Below, piece by piece: positions 1-6,269 of a stretch of 10,334 nt of DNA; position 1 is the stretch's first letter; every line of letters begins with the position of its first letter. The position numbers and the translations under genes are program-made. The notes under the pieces are model-generated. The model saw only the letters and a list, made by a program, of their open reading frames with translations. It did no database searches and was not told the origin of the DNA. Source of the DNA: an uncultured Desulfovibrio sp. (lineage in GTDB: Bacteria; Desulfobacterota; Desulfovibrionia; Desulfovibrionales; Desulfovibrionaceae); the NCBI GenBank assembly GCA_934546745.1, contig CAKTDV010000035.1:1-10334 (forward strand). The letters are read 5' to 3'.

Positions 1-77
1 CCTCTTACACAAACCAATAACGTCTCCCTCGACAAGTCCTTCATACTCAATTCCTCTCTTACCTCCAATGTCGGAGG
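1..77 (+). repeat. Shared leader segment, inverted copy at 7792-7868
   Basis: Bases 1-77 match the reverse complement of 7868-7792 with no mismatch that I can find. Both encode the end of the N-terminal region of the two large surface proteins, up to the glycine linker. Identity stops at base 78, after which the two bodies differ. The match probably continues left of the window. Confidence 0.85.
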
Positions 78-1812
78 CAATGCCGGGGGGGGGGATGAAC
101 CGACGGAACCGACGGGTATCACGGTGCAAGAATACAAGGACCATGTGGCCGCCGGTACCCTGCCTGACAGCTACAATCTGGTGGACGAAGCCAAGAGTCT
201 GGCTGGCGCTTCCTACGCCGCCGTCACCGGCGCCAAGTCCATCACCCTGAAGGACGATGTTACCGACCTCACCAGCAAGGCCAACGCCGATGCCGTCAAA
301 ACCGCGACGGGCATGGCTACCAACGTTGTTGTGGAAGACTCCCTGAACAATCTGCTGGGCGCCACCCTGCCTGACTTTGGCAAGCCTACCACGCTGCTGG
401 TCAACAAGATAGACAGCACCAACATCTCCCTGTCCGATGTCACCATCGAAAAGGCCGCTGGCGCTCAGGCCGAACTCGACGCCTTCCTCGCGCGCACCGA
501 CGTCGCCTACAAGAAGGGCCTCGAGAAGCCTGGAAGCCTGAACCTCTCCACCGTTACCATCAAGGATACCGCCGCCAACATCATCGCCGCCGCCGATGAT
601 GCCACTCTCAAGACCGTCTTGGCGGACGCCGATTCCATCACCGTGGGCGACACCATGAAGGGTATCTCCTCCGTGGCCCTCTCCTTCGTGGATATGGTCA
701 ATGCCATCGCCGTGGAAGACACGCTGGCCAACTTCGTTGCCGCCAAACCCACGGAAACCCTGCTGAAAACCCTCGCTGGCGCGGGCACCACCTTCACCGC
801 TACCGACGCCCCTGACGACAACAGCGCTGTCACGGTCGATATCGCCGGGCTGATGGGCTTCAATGCCGTGACCAACGCTTCCATCTCCTTTGCCAACGCG
901 GGCGTGACCACCCTTAACCTCACCTCTTCCACGGCGCTGGGCAAGGACTCTGCTTTTACCTTGGATACCGCTAACTTCTTTGCTTCCTTCGGCGGTACCG
1001 TCAACTTCACCGCCTCCAGTCAGGCCGATGATGTCTCGATCGCCTCCGCCTTCGACACTATTGACCTCGGCGCGGGCGATGATACTATCGCTCTTGGAGC
1101 GGCGGCCGTTGTGAACACTGTCAATCTCGGCGAAGGCGCTAACACCCTCACCATCACGTCGGGCGCAAAGCTCTCCGCCGTCAATGGCGGTTCCGGCAAG
1201 GATACCATCACCCTCACTAAGCTCGCGTCTACCGATAGCGTCACCGTCAACGGCAAGGGCGGCGCGGATGTCATCACTCTCAGTGATGCCAACGAAACCG
1301 TCGTGCTGGGGGATGGCGTCGATCTGACCAAGAGCAGCGGTAGTGTGACAAGCGCCACCGAATCTAGCGCCACTCTGATCAGCTCTTTCACGGCGTCTGC
1401 CACTGGTGCTATTAAGGATAAAATCGCCTTCACCGGCGATCTGGCAAAGATGCTGGATACAAGCAGCATTACTGACAGCGCCTTTGACGCCTCTAGCTCC
1501 AAGCATGGCACGATAGCAGGGAATAAGATCAACTATTCTGCTACTGCCGATAATATGGTGACGGCGGATAAGGTAGCCGATTTTGAATCCCTCTTTCATG
1601 CTTCTGACAATGGAAAAATGGACTTCCTCACGAAGGGACAGGAAGCTATCTTGGTGACAAAATCTGCCACACCCAACCTCCTGAATGTCTGGTATCTGAA
1701 AGGCGGTGCTGAAGAAACTGCTGTTACTGACGACACCATCGTCCTGCTGGGCACGGTGGCGGCTGCTTCTGGAGCAATTACCCTCGCTGACGAGTGCTTC
1801 ACCACAATCTAA
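1..1812 (+). CDS. Large RTX-like repetitive surface protein, 5' end outside window
   Basis: The reading frame is open from base 1 and ends with TAA at 1810-1812, so at least 603 residues are visible and the start lies to the left. A GTG at 124 is only an internal codon: the frame upstream encodes the same residues as the gene on the minus strand (LTQTNNVSLDKSF...). After a Gly-rich linker (about residues 25-32) the protein is a long Ala/Asp/Thr/Ser-rich body with many short strand-like units such as VKTATG, TIKDTAANI and SITVGDT. Gly/Asp turns of RTX type lie in the last third (LGAGDDTIALG, GGSGKDTITL, GGADVITL). This composition fits secreted or cell-surface adhesin-like proteins; export by a type I system is inference, and no exporter is in the window. 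A strong terminator follows. The last 180 codons are duplicated downstream. Confidence is high for a real gene, moderate for the surface role. Confidence 0.85.
   Translation, partial: PLTQTNNVSLDKSFILNSSLTSNVGGNAGGGDEPTEPTGITVQEYKDHVAAGTLPDSYNLVDEAKSLAGASYAAVTGAKSITLKDDVTDLTSKANADAVKTATGMATNVVVEDSLNNLLGATLPDFGKPTTLLVNKIDSTNISLSDVTIEKAAGAQAELDAFLARTDVAYKKGLEKPGSLNLSTVTIKDTAANIIAAADDATLKTVLADADSITVGDTMKGISSVALSFVDMVNAIAVEDTLANFVAAKPTETLLKTLAGAGTTFTATDAPDDNSAVTVDIAGLMGFNAVTNASISFANAGVTTLNLTSSTALGKDSAFTLDTANFFASFGGTVNFTASSQADDVSIASAFDTIDLGAGDDTIALGAAAVVNTVNLGEGANTLTITSGAKLSAVNGGSGKDTITLTKLASTDSVTVNGKGGADVITLSDANETVVLGDGVDLTKSSGSVTSATESSATLISSFTASATGAIKDKIAFTGDLAKMLDTSSITDSAFDASSSKHGTIAGNKINYSATADNMVTADKVADFESLFHASDNGKMDFLTKGQEAILVTKSATPNLLNVWYLKGGAEETAVTDDTIVLLGTVAAASGAITLADECFTTI
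85..94 (+). repeat. Run of 10 G in the glycine linker
   Basis: Ten consecutive G encode Gly-Gly-Gly and the first base of an Asp codon, at the point where the shared leader ends and the gene-specific body begins. Such runs are known slippage sites. A change of one or two bases here would shift the frame and truncate the protein. Confidence 0.8.
1259..1795 (+). repeat. 537-bp direct repeat, copy A (3' end of the surface protein gene)
   Basis: This stretch reappears at 1907-2443 with a constant offset of 648 bases. The translations of the two copies are identical wherever I compared them. Copy A is the last 179 codons of the gene, apart from a short tail (Cys-Phe-Thr-Thr-Ile and stop). Lack of divergence points to a recent duplication or ongoing gene conversion. 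Confidence 0.9.
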
Positions 1813-1860
1813 GTGACAATCCTCCCTCTGGGGAGAGCTGATTTCGCGTCAACTTTTTTC

Positions 1861-1895
1861 CTCCGGAAAAGTACGATACTTTTCCGGAGTTTTTT
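1861..1895 (+). terminator. Rho-independent terminator after the first surface protein gene
   Basis: A 13-bp perfect stem (1861-1873 with 1877-1889) closes a 3-base loop and is followed by six T (1890-1895). It lies 48 bases after the stop codon and separates the gene from the second copy of its 3' end. Confidence 0.95.
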
Positions 1896-1906
1896 ATTAT
1901 AAGCGT

Positions 1907-2445
1907 GCGGCGCGGATGTCATCACTCTCAGTGATGCCAACGAAACCGTCGTGCTGGGGGATGGCGTCGATCTGACCAAGAGCAGCGGTAGTGTGACAAG
2001 CGCCACCGAATCTAGCGCCACTCTGATCAGCTCTTTCACGGCGTCTGCCACTGGTGCTATTAAGGATAAAATCGCCTTCACCGGCGATCTGGCAAAGATG
2101 CTGGATACAAGCAGCATTACTGACAGCGCCTTTGACGCCTCTAGCTCCAAGCATGGCACGATAGCAGGGAATAAGATCAACTATTCTGCTACTGCCGATA
2201 ATATGGTGACGGCGGATAAGGTAGCCGATTTTGAATCCCTCTTTCATGCTTCTGACAATGGAAAAATGGACTTCCTCACGAAGGGACAGGAAGCTATCTT
2301 GGTGACAAAATCTGCCACACCCAACCTCCTGAATGTCTGGTATCTGAAAGGCGGTGCTGAAGAAACTGCTGTTACTGACGACACCATCGTCCTGCTGGGC
2401 ACGGTGGCGGCTGCTTCTGGAGCAATTACCCTCGCTGACGAGTAG
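1907..2445 (+). pseudogene. Start-less second copy of the surface protein 3' end (possible silent cassette)
   Basis: Bases 1907-2443 repeat 1259-1795. The frame corresponding to the gene is open from a TAA at 1900-1902 to a TAG at 2443-2445, so the copy ends ...ITLADE and stop, where the main gene reads ...ITLADE followed by CFTTI. There is no promoter or ribosome binding site, the first plausible start (GTG at 1951) lacks an upstream purine motif, and a terminator lies just before it. The bases after the stop (tgcgtcaccgctatctgg) resemble the main gene's tail (tgcttcaccacaatctaa), so the similarity reaches slightly beyond the identical block. It is either a broken duplicate or an unexpressed donor for gene conversion. 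Confidence 0.8.
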
Positions 2446-2533
2446 TGCGTCACCGCTATCTGGCGTTTTTTTGCTCATGAGAAGGGAAGGGGAGGAAATT
2501 TTCAGGCGTCTTCCAAAAATCCCCATTTTTTTC

Positions 2534-2562
2534 TTCCATTTTATGCGGTTTTGGGGTAGATA
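2534..2562 (+). promoter_or_regulatory. Promoter for the AT-rich membrane protein gene
   Basis: TTCCAT (2534-2539) and TAGATA (2557-2562) are separated by 17 bases. The same elements with the same spacing occur at 3458-3486 before the next unit, in otherwise different surroundings, which supports function. Confidence 0.6.
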
Positions 2563-2602
2563 GTCTGTATCTTCAAAAAAATGAAACTTATGGAGTAATA
2601 CA

Positions 2603-3358
2603 ATGAACAGCGAGAATATTTACAGATATATCGTCAGATTTACACCACTCCTTGTATTCTTTGGTTTTGTGTTTTCACTATTACAGAAGTTGGCTCGTTT
2701 CTTCTATTATCACATCGATCATCGCTACCTCATGGAAATTCGTACGGAAGAAGTCCTGCAAGGTTTGAGTAGCCTACTTGTTTTTATATATTATGCAGTT
2801 ATCGTATATTACACATACAATAGCTATAGAGAAAATAGGCTGTCTTTAAGTAAAAATTTAATATCAATTTATTGTGTTAATTTTGAAATTGCATTATTGT
2901 ATATTGTTATTGCAAATTGCATAAAATCCTACTGTTTTAATTTTTTATCTATTTTTATAGATATTTCTTCTCTTGCCATTCTTACAGTAACAGCGATTCT
3001 GATAGGGATTCTTTTAAAGAAGATAATAATAAAAAACAGTGATTCACAAGATATTTCTCAAGATGGGATTTTTCCATATACAAAATACAGAGAGTGGTAT
3101 GCCTGCATTTCAATAATTATATTTATGTTTTGTATTTTTATGTATCAAATCATTGATGAATGTATAAATAAAAGCTTTTCATATACAACACAAGGCGATA
3201 ATGATTATGTAATTATTACAACCTTTAAAGATTGTTATATTGCAATACGATCAAAAATAGAAAATGATACGATCACAATATATCCTGGAAAAGTCCGCCT
3301 TTTTAAGCTTGAACAAGAAATTACCGCCCACGAGTTTAAGGAAAAAATCATGCGTTGA
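2603..3358 (+). CDS. Uncharacterised multi-pass membrane protein (251 aa)
   Basis: I do not recognise the family. The ATG at 2603 follows GGAG (2592-2595) at a spacing of 7 bases. The protein has about five hydrophobic segments (roughly residues 11-28, 52-72, 85-107, 116-138 and 167-184). After the last comes a polar tail of about 65 residues with an alternating strand-like pattern (DYVIITTFKDCYIAIR). Aromatic residues and Ile are abundant. The gene is far more AT-rich than its neighbours, which suggests transfer from a different source. It has its own promoter and a terminator right after its stop, so it is probably transcribed alone. The shared promoter suggests co-regulation with the downstream two-gene unit. 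Confidence 0.85.
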   Translation: MNSENIYRYIVRFTPLLVFFGFVFSLLQKLARFFYYHIDHRYLMEIRTEEVLQGLSSLLVFIYYAVIVYYTYNSYRENRLSLSKNLISIYCVNFEIALLYIVIANCIKSYCFNFLSIFIDISSLAILTVTAILIGILLKKIIIKNSDSQDISQDGIFPYTKYREWYACISIIIFMFCIFMYQIIDECINKSFSYTTQGDNDYVIITTFKDCYIAIRSKIENDTITIYPGKVRLFKLEQEITAHEFKEKIMR

Positions 3359-3363
3359 CGTGA

Positions 3364-3404
3364 AACCGCCCGCCGTCCTCTCTCGCAGGGAACGGCGGGC
3401 GGTT
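3364..3404 (+). terminator. Hairpin terminator, GCCCGCC-type
   Basis: A 13-bp perfect stem (3364-3376 with 3392-3404) starts 6 bases after the stop codon. The base of the stem ends in TT and is followed by CCCGTTT. The stem core GCCCGCC/GGCGGGC is shared with hairpins at 5277, 6167 and 9031. Confidence 0.8.
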
Positions 3405-3457
3405 CCCGTTTCCGGCGAAAAATTTTCACCTCACCTCCCCAAATTCGTACTTTTTTC

Positions 3458-3486
3458 TTCCATTTTCTTCGCCTTTCTGGTAGATG
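3458..3486 (+). promoter_or_regulatory. Promoter for the Sel1-protein and lipoprotein operon
   Basis: TTCCAT (3458-3463), 17 bases, TAGATG (3481-3486). It matches the promoter at 2534-2562, including the upstream T-rich stretch (TTTTTTCTTCCATTTT) and a GTATCTT a few bases downstream. Confidence 0.6.
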
Positions 3487-3590
3487 TTAGTATCTTTTCT
3501 ACCGACAGACTGGTTGTGGCGTTCCGTTTTCGCAAACCGTGCAGCGTCTGCCGCGCACACGCCCGCGCAGACATGAAGGAGGAGGATGGT

Positions 3591-4310
3591 ATGGAAGCTC
3601 ATTTTTGGGAATACTGGTACAGCGATGCTGAATTTTTTATTTTTCTTGGGGCTGTGATAGTTTTTATATCTCTTTGGCCAGCACTGGATTCTTTTATAAA
3701 TTTTATACAAAAATTTGTGATATATTATAAACGCAAAAACGAAACAAATCCTATCCCAAAACCAAACTTTTTGAAAGACTGTATTTTCACTCTGGACGGA
3801 ATAAAGTCTATATTCCTTATATTGATGTGTTTTGGTTGCTACATTGTCTATACAAATATAAAACAATCCCCTGAGATAAACTACCAGAACGCCCTCAAAT
3901 TCCGTTACGGCAACAACGGCTTCCCCATAAACGACGACCTGGCCCTGATCGCCTTCCGGCGGGCCGCCGAGGGGAATCACAAAGAGGCCTGCCGCGATGC
4001 CGGGGATATGTTGGAAGCGCGCGGCGACACCCTGGAAGCCGTCAAAATGTGGGTGAAAGCGGTCAAGCTGGGCGACGCCGGGGCCGCCCGGCAACTGGGC
4101 GATTTCTATGCCAGGGGGAATTTCCAGAACCTTACGGAAGTGGAACGCCTGAACTCCGCCTACCTCGCCTATTACGAGGGGGTCTGTCTGGGGGACGCCA
4201 CCCTGCAAAAAGAAGTGGACCGGCTACGACAGCAGGTTTCGTGGCAGACGCACCGGGACGCCATGGAAAAATGCGCCGCCCTCAGAAAACATCTGGGAAG
4301 AAGGGGGTGA
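3591..4310 (+). CDS. Membrane-anchored Sel1-like repeat protein (239 aa)
   Basis: The start chosen is ATG 3591, preceded by AAGGAGGAGG (3576-3585). In-frame ATGs further upstream (3573, 3264) lie on or before this ribosome binding site. Two hydrophobic segments (about residues 14-30 and 71-88) are followed by a Sel1/TPR-like helical region (about 97-205). That region has the typical small-residue pattern AFRRAAEGNHKEA...AVKLGDAGAARQLGDFYARG. Sel1 repeats are protein-protein interaction scaffolds, so an envelope-complex role is plausible but not shown. Base composition changes sharply near 3880: the membrane half is AT-rich like the preceding gene, and the Sel1 half is GC-rich like the lipoprotein gene. 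This looks like a fusion of modules from different sources. The stop is 5 bases from the lipoprotein start, so the two form an operon. Confidence 0.85.
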   Translation: MEAHFWEYWYSDAEFFIFLGAVIVFISLWPALDSFINFIQKFVIYYKRKNETNPIPKPNFLKDCIFTLDGIKSIFLILMCFGCYIVYTNIKQSPEINYQNALKFRYGNNGFPINDDLALIAFRRAAEGNHKEACRDAGDMLEARGDTLEAVKMWVKAVKLGDAGAARQLGDFYARGNFQNLTEVERLNSAYLAYYEGVCLGDATLQKEVDRLRQQVSWQTHRDAMEKCAALRKHLGRRG

Positions 4311-4315
4311 CGGTC

Positions 4316-5173
4316 ATGACCTGTTGGAAACGCCTTCCGCCCCTCCTGCCGCTTCTGCTGCTCCTGCCGCTGTGCGGCTGTCAGGGTTCCTACATGCAGT
4401 ACCTTCCCGCGCCGCACGAAATGGCCGCCGACGCCGCCGCCCTCCAAAGCAAAACGAAAACACCGGAAAAGCTCATCAACGTGCAGGAGGTCCGCCCCAT
4501 CGCGGCGGACGTGCTCCAGGCGCTCATGAAGACGCGGGGCTATGCCTTCCTGGGGCGGCACACGGTCCGATCCGAATACGACCCTTCCGTTTCCAACATC
4601 AAAAAAGCCGCCCATGCCATTGGCGCGAGCAACGCCCTCTATGCGGAAGTGAACCGGGAGGTCGTCCGGGAAAAGAAAAGGGACTTCAGCGGCCTTGTCT
4701 CCGCGCTGGTGAAGCAGGACTACGGAGGCGCCCTCAAGGAATCCGTGAAGAACCGCCGCTATGACGACGACGTGACCTATCGCACCTACAACGTTTCCTA
4801 CTGGGCAAAAATAGATGACAATGCCGCCAGACTCTCGCAGAAGGAAGTCATGCTGCTCAAGAACGAACTGAAGAGCTCCAGACAGAACGTGCAACGCATG
4901 AAAAAGGAAATCCGGCGTCTTGAGAGAAAGGCCGCCCCCGCGCAGCGGGCTCTCGCGCAACAGGCCAGCACGGGCTCGGAGATGAACGACTATACCCGCC
5001 GTTCCCTGAAGGCCCTTGAGGAACTTCAGCAGAAGAAGGAGGAGCAGACCCGGCAGATTGCCAGAATAGAAAGCGTGGAACAGTCCCTCCAGCAGGACGC
5101 GGCACGGAAACGGGACGACCCCTTGGATCGGAGCTACCACGATAACGATTTCTCTCTCAAGAATCTATGGTAA
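4316..5173 (+). CDS. Coiled-coil lipoprotein (285 aa)
   Basis: The N-terminus has basic residues, a Leu/Pro-rich hydrophobic stretch and the lipobox Leu19-Cys20-Gly21-Cys22, so the mature protein would be lipidated at Cys22. Residues 60-165 form a mixed region with a motif seen in many envelope lipoproteins (GYAFLG...AAHAIGASNALYAEV). Residues about 171-210 and 226-264 are charged heptad-like coiled coils, and the C-terminus is short and acidic. The start is ATG 4316 behind an AAGGGGG purine run. A GTG at 4307 overlapping the upstream stop is an alternative that would add three residues. It shares an operon with the Sel1 protein, and the two may act together at the envelope. The exact function is unknown. 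Confidence 0.88.
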   Translation: MTCWKRLPPLLPLLLLLPLCGCQGSYMQYLPAPHEMAADAAALQSKTKTPEKLINVQEVRPIAADVLQALMKTRGYAFLGRHTVRSEYDPSVSNIKKAAHAIGASNALYAEVNREVVREKKRDFSGLVSALVKQDYGGALKESVKNRRYDDDVTYRTYNVSYWAKIDDNAARLSQKEVMLLKNELKSSRQNVQRMKKEIRRLERKAAPAQRALAQQASTGSEMNDYTRRSLKALEELQQKKEEQTRQIARIESVEQSLQQDAARKRDDPLDRSYHDNDFSLKNLW

Positions 5174-5187
5174 TGACAGCCATGACA

Positions 5188-5225
5188 GCGCCACGGGGAT
5201 GCCGCACCGCTCCCGTGGCGCTTTT
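5188..5225 (+). terminator. Terminator of the lipoprotein operon
   Basis: A 10-bp perfect stem, GCGCCACGGG (5188-5197) with CCCGTGGCGC (5212-5221), is followed by TTTT. It starts 15 bases after the lipoprotein stop codon. Confidence 0.88.
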
Positions 5226-5276
5226 CCTCCGTTGCCCCCTGAAGAGCGACAGAGGAACGCGGCACAGCCACACGCA

Positions 5277-5315
5277 GCCCGCCAACCCCGCACACACAGG
5301 GACGGCGGGCGTTTT
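5277..5315 (-). repeat. GCCCGCC-type hairpin, minus orientation
   Basis: GCCCGCC (5277-5283) pairs with GGCGGGC (5304-5310), and inner CCC/GGG pairs extend the stem. The outer sequence GCGTTTTCGCGG matches the flank of the hairpins at 6167 (reverse complement) and 9031. The plus strand has TTTT just after the stem, so it may act as a backup terminator for the lipoprotein operon. Confidence 0.65.
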
Positions 5316-5470
5316 CGCGGGAGGCAGGCGCATGACGCCCCCCTTGCCAAACGCAGAAAACAGGCCTATAAAAAAGGGGAGCGCCGGATCCTGCTCTAAC
5401 AGGTTCCAGCGCCGACACGGCACGTTCGCGCCCCCCACATGCACGGCTGCCAGTATAAGATCCACTTTTT

Positions 5471-5519
5471 CGACCCCGACCCATCTGTACTGGGCCGGGG
5501 TCAACTGTTAATTGGCGTC
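5471..5519 (-). repeat. Covarying hairpin element, copy 1
   Basis: GACCCCGACCCA (5472-5483) pairs with TGGGCCGGGGTC (5491-5502), with one A/C mismatch and a 7-base loop. It is followed by AACTGTTAATTGGCGTC. The same layout occurs at 8208-8258 and 10176-10224. On the minus strand it lies immediately after the stop codon of the 23-residue peptide gene, but no T run follows, so it is not a standard terminator. Confidence 0.8.
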
Positions 5520-5579
5520 AGTCGCCAGCAGGAGAACCTGTACCAGCACGAGAAGCGCGATCAAAAACAGACGCGTCAT
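5508..5579 (-). CDS. 23-residue hydrophobic peptide, left copy
   Basis: ATG at 5579 down to TAA at 5510-5508 encodes a single hydrophobic segment (MTRLFLIALLVLVQVLLLA and four more residues ending Asp-Ala-Asn). An identical copy sits in the other arm at 10116-10187. The ribosome binding site is weak (a GGGA about 15 bases upstream). A stable hairpin overlaps the 3' end, and a second (5623-5642, GGAAAAA/TTTTTCC) lies upstream. The size, one membrane segment and structured surroundings recall type I toxin peptides, but many regulatory membrane peptides look the same. Perfect duplication inside a long repeat is weak evidence for coding, so expression is uncertain. Confidence 0.45.
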   Translation of the reverse strand: MTRLFLIALLVLVQVLLLATDAN

Positions 5580-5804
5580 GGTGGTACCGTCTTTCCCGGA
5601 GGAGACGCCGCCCTCGCCCTGCGGAAAAAGCGCGGTTTTTCCTTGTGCTCAGGCGCGGGCGTCCGCTCCCGCGTCCGCCAGAGCGGCCCGCTGGCACGTG
5701 ATGCCGATCTTCTCCGTGTGTGCCGTGTCCTTTTCCCGCGTGGGGCAGAGGGAAGCGGCATAGCCGCGCGTCGCCCCGCCGCGACGGCGGCGGCAAGAGG
5801 GCGG

Positions 5805-5833
5805 TTGGCAGTGAAGGGAAAACCGGCTAGCAT
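5805..5833 (+). promoter_or_regulatory. Promoter for the plus-strand mini-protein pair
   Basis: TTGGCA (5805-5810), 17 bases, TAGCAT (5828-5833). The predicted start of transcription is near 5840, which leaves a very short leader before AAGGAG (5842-5847) and the ATG at 5853. Confidence 0.5.
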
Positions 5834-5852
5834 GAGGTGGCAAGGAGACGTG

Positions 5853-6008
5853 ATGCAATAGCAATACTGGGAAACATGGTTTTTAACGTTCGGCGCCGGT
5901 TGTCTGATTGGCGTGGTCATCTCCCCTGCAAGCTGGGGAGCGGCGCTGGTAGGCGCCGGACTCACATGGGCTGGGTGGAAAATGCATCAACGGAGAGGTG
6001 GGGAATGA
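5853..6008 (+). pseudogene. Small membrane protein gene with in-frame TAG at codon 3
   Basis: ATG 5853 follows AAGGAG (5842-5847) at 5 bases. The frame reads Met-Gln-TAG and then stays open for 48 codons to TGA 6006-6008. The product would contain a hydrophobic region (GAGCLIGVVISPASWGAALV) ending in a basic tail. The -SPASWGAALVG- part resembles -SPSWGGLLLG- in the 54-residue protein at 9234-9398. Both precede a ~30-residue one-segment protein, so the frame after TAG looks like a genuine coding sequence. Its TGA overlaps the next ATG (ATGA, 6005-6008), a sign of coupled translation. The TAG is one base from CAG (Gln), so a recent nonsense change is simplest. Stop-codon readthrough is possible. 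No alternative ATG exists before the end of the hydrophobic region. Confidence 0.6.
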
Positions 6009-6094
6009 ACACTGGCGTCCTGATTGTGGCTGTTGTCGGCGCGGTTTTTGCGGCCTATGTGTTTACCGGCATCCGGCGCGGCTGGATCAAATAA
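6005..6094 (+). CDS. 29-residue single-segment membrane protein
   Basis: The frame runs from ATG 6005 to TAA 6092-6094 and encodes MNTGVLIVAVVGAVFAAYVF followed by a basic tail ending GWIK. A paralogue of the same length with the same ending (YVFTGI[RK]RGWIK) is on the minus strand at 9584-9673. Conservation of the protein between differing DNA contexts supports coding. Its start overlaps the stop of the preceding frame, and AGGTGGGGA precedes it. One membrane helix with a basic end suggests an inner-membrane peptide. I cannot name a function. Confidence 0.72.
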   Translation: MNTGVLIVAVVGAVFAAYVFTGIRRGWIK

Positions 6095-6115
6095 GCATCA
6101 CGCTGCGCCTGTCAC

Positions 6116-6139
6116 GCCCCTCTTGCAGGGGCTTTTTTT
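6116..6139 (+). terminator. Terminator of the plus-strand mini-protein pair
   Basis: GCCCC (6116-6120) pairs with GGGGC (6128-6132) around a 7-base loop, followed by seven T (6133-6139). It lies 21 bases after the stop codon. Confidence 0.8.
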
Positions 6140-6160
6140 ATACCCCCAAGCCGCCAAACC

Positions 6161-6224
6161 GCGAAAACGCCCGCCGTCCCCCATCTTCTGAAAAAGGGGC
6201 TGGCGGGCGTTGTGGTGTTTTTGT
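6161..6224 (+). repeat. GCCCGCC-type hairpin after the mini-protein pair
   Basis: ACGCCCGCC (6167-6175) pairs with GGCGGGCGT (6202-6210), with an inner CCCC/GGGG stem. Flanks are GCGAAAA on the left and TGGTGTTTTTGTTCCGGCGCG on the right. The reverse complement of 9017-9081 has the same flanks and stem, and also follows a mini-protein pair in the same relative orientation. Lying between convergent genes, it may terminate from both sides: the minus-strand side of the stem is followed by TTTTCGC. Confidence 0.75.
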
Positions 6225-6225
6225 T

Positions 6226-6255
6226 CCGGCGCGGGGAGTTGTCCCGCCGCGCCGG
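6226..6255. terminator. GC-rich hairpin between convergent genes
   Basis: CCGGCGCGGG (6226-6235) pairs with CCCGCCGCGCCGG (6243-6255), with one or more bulged bases. It lies just past the stop of the minus-strand surface protein gene. There is no T run, so its role as a terminator is weak. Confidence 0.4.
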
Positions 6256-6269
6256 GAGAGGGTCAGGGG

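Larger units (their letters stand above)
5361..5695. repeat. Left arm of ~335-bp inverted repeat
   Basis: This segment is the reverse complement of 9999-10334. From about 5490 to 5695 the arms are almost identical, with one 1-base length difference near 5687. The only divergent patch is about 5447-5487, next to the hairpin. Weaker similarity continues to about 5729 (TCCGTGTGTGCCGTG). The right arm reaches the window edge, so the true repeat may be longer. It contains the 23-residue peptide gene and the covarying hairpin. Confidence 0.88.

Noticed and set aside
507..1532. Long minus-strand open frames opposite surface gene 1
   Set aside because: They mirror the codon bias of the sense gene, lack start signals and recur in the duplicated segment simply because the DNA is duplicated.
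1951..2445. Independent gene starting at GTG 1951
   Set aside because: The GTG is an internal Val codon of the parent gene, with no ribosome binding site and a terminator just upstream.
1..2445. Diversity-generating retroelement (template and variable repeats)
   Set aside because: The repeats appear identical with no adenine-specific differences, and there is no reverse transcriptase.
2443..2470. Terminator after the second 3'-end copy
   Set aside because: CGTCA/TGGCG with an 8-base loop before seven T is too weak a stem (5 pairs with a wobble) to call with confidence.
3264..3590. Longer start for the Sel1 protein at ATG 3264
   Set aside because: It would begin inside the preceding gene in another frame and read through its terminator and the promoter; ATG 3591 has a strong ribosome binding site.
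5471..5519. Integron attC site
   Set aside because: The flanks do not fit the RYYYAAC and GTTRRRY core sites, and no integrase is present.
5439..5861. Plus-strand open frame of 140 codons across the left repeat arm
   Set aside because: It runs through the hairpin and the antisense of the 23-residue peptide, has no ribosome binding site, and is not preserved as a whole in the right arm.
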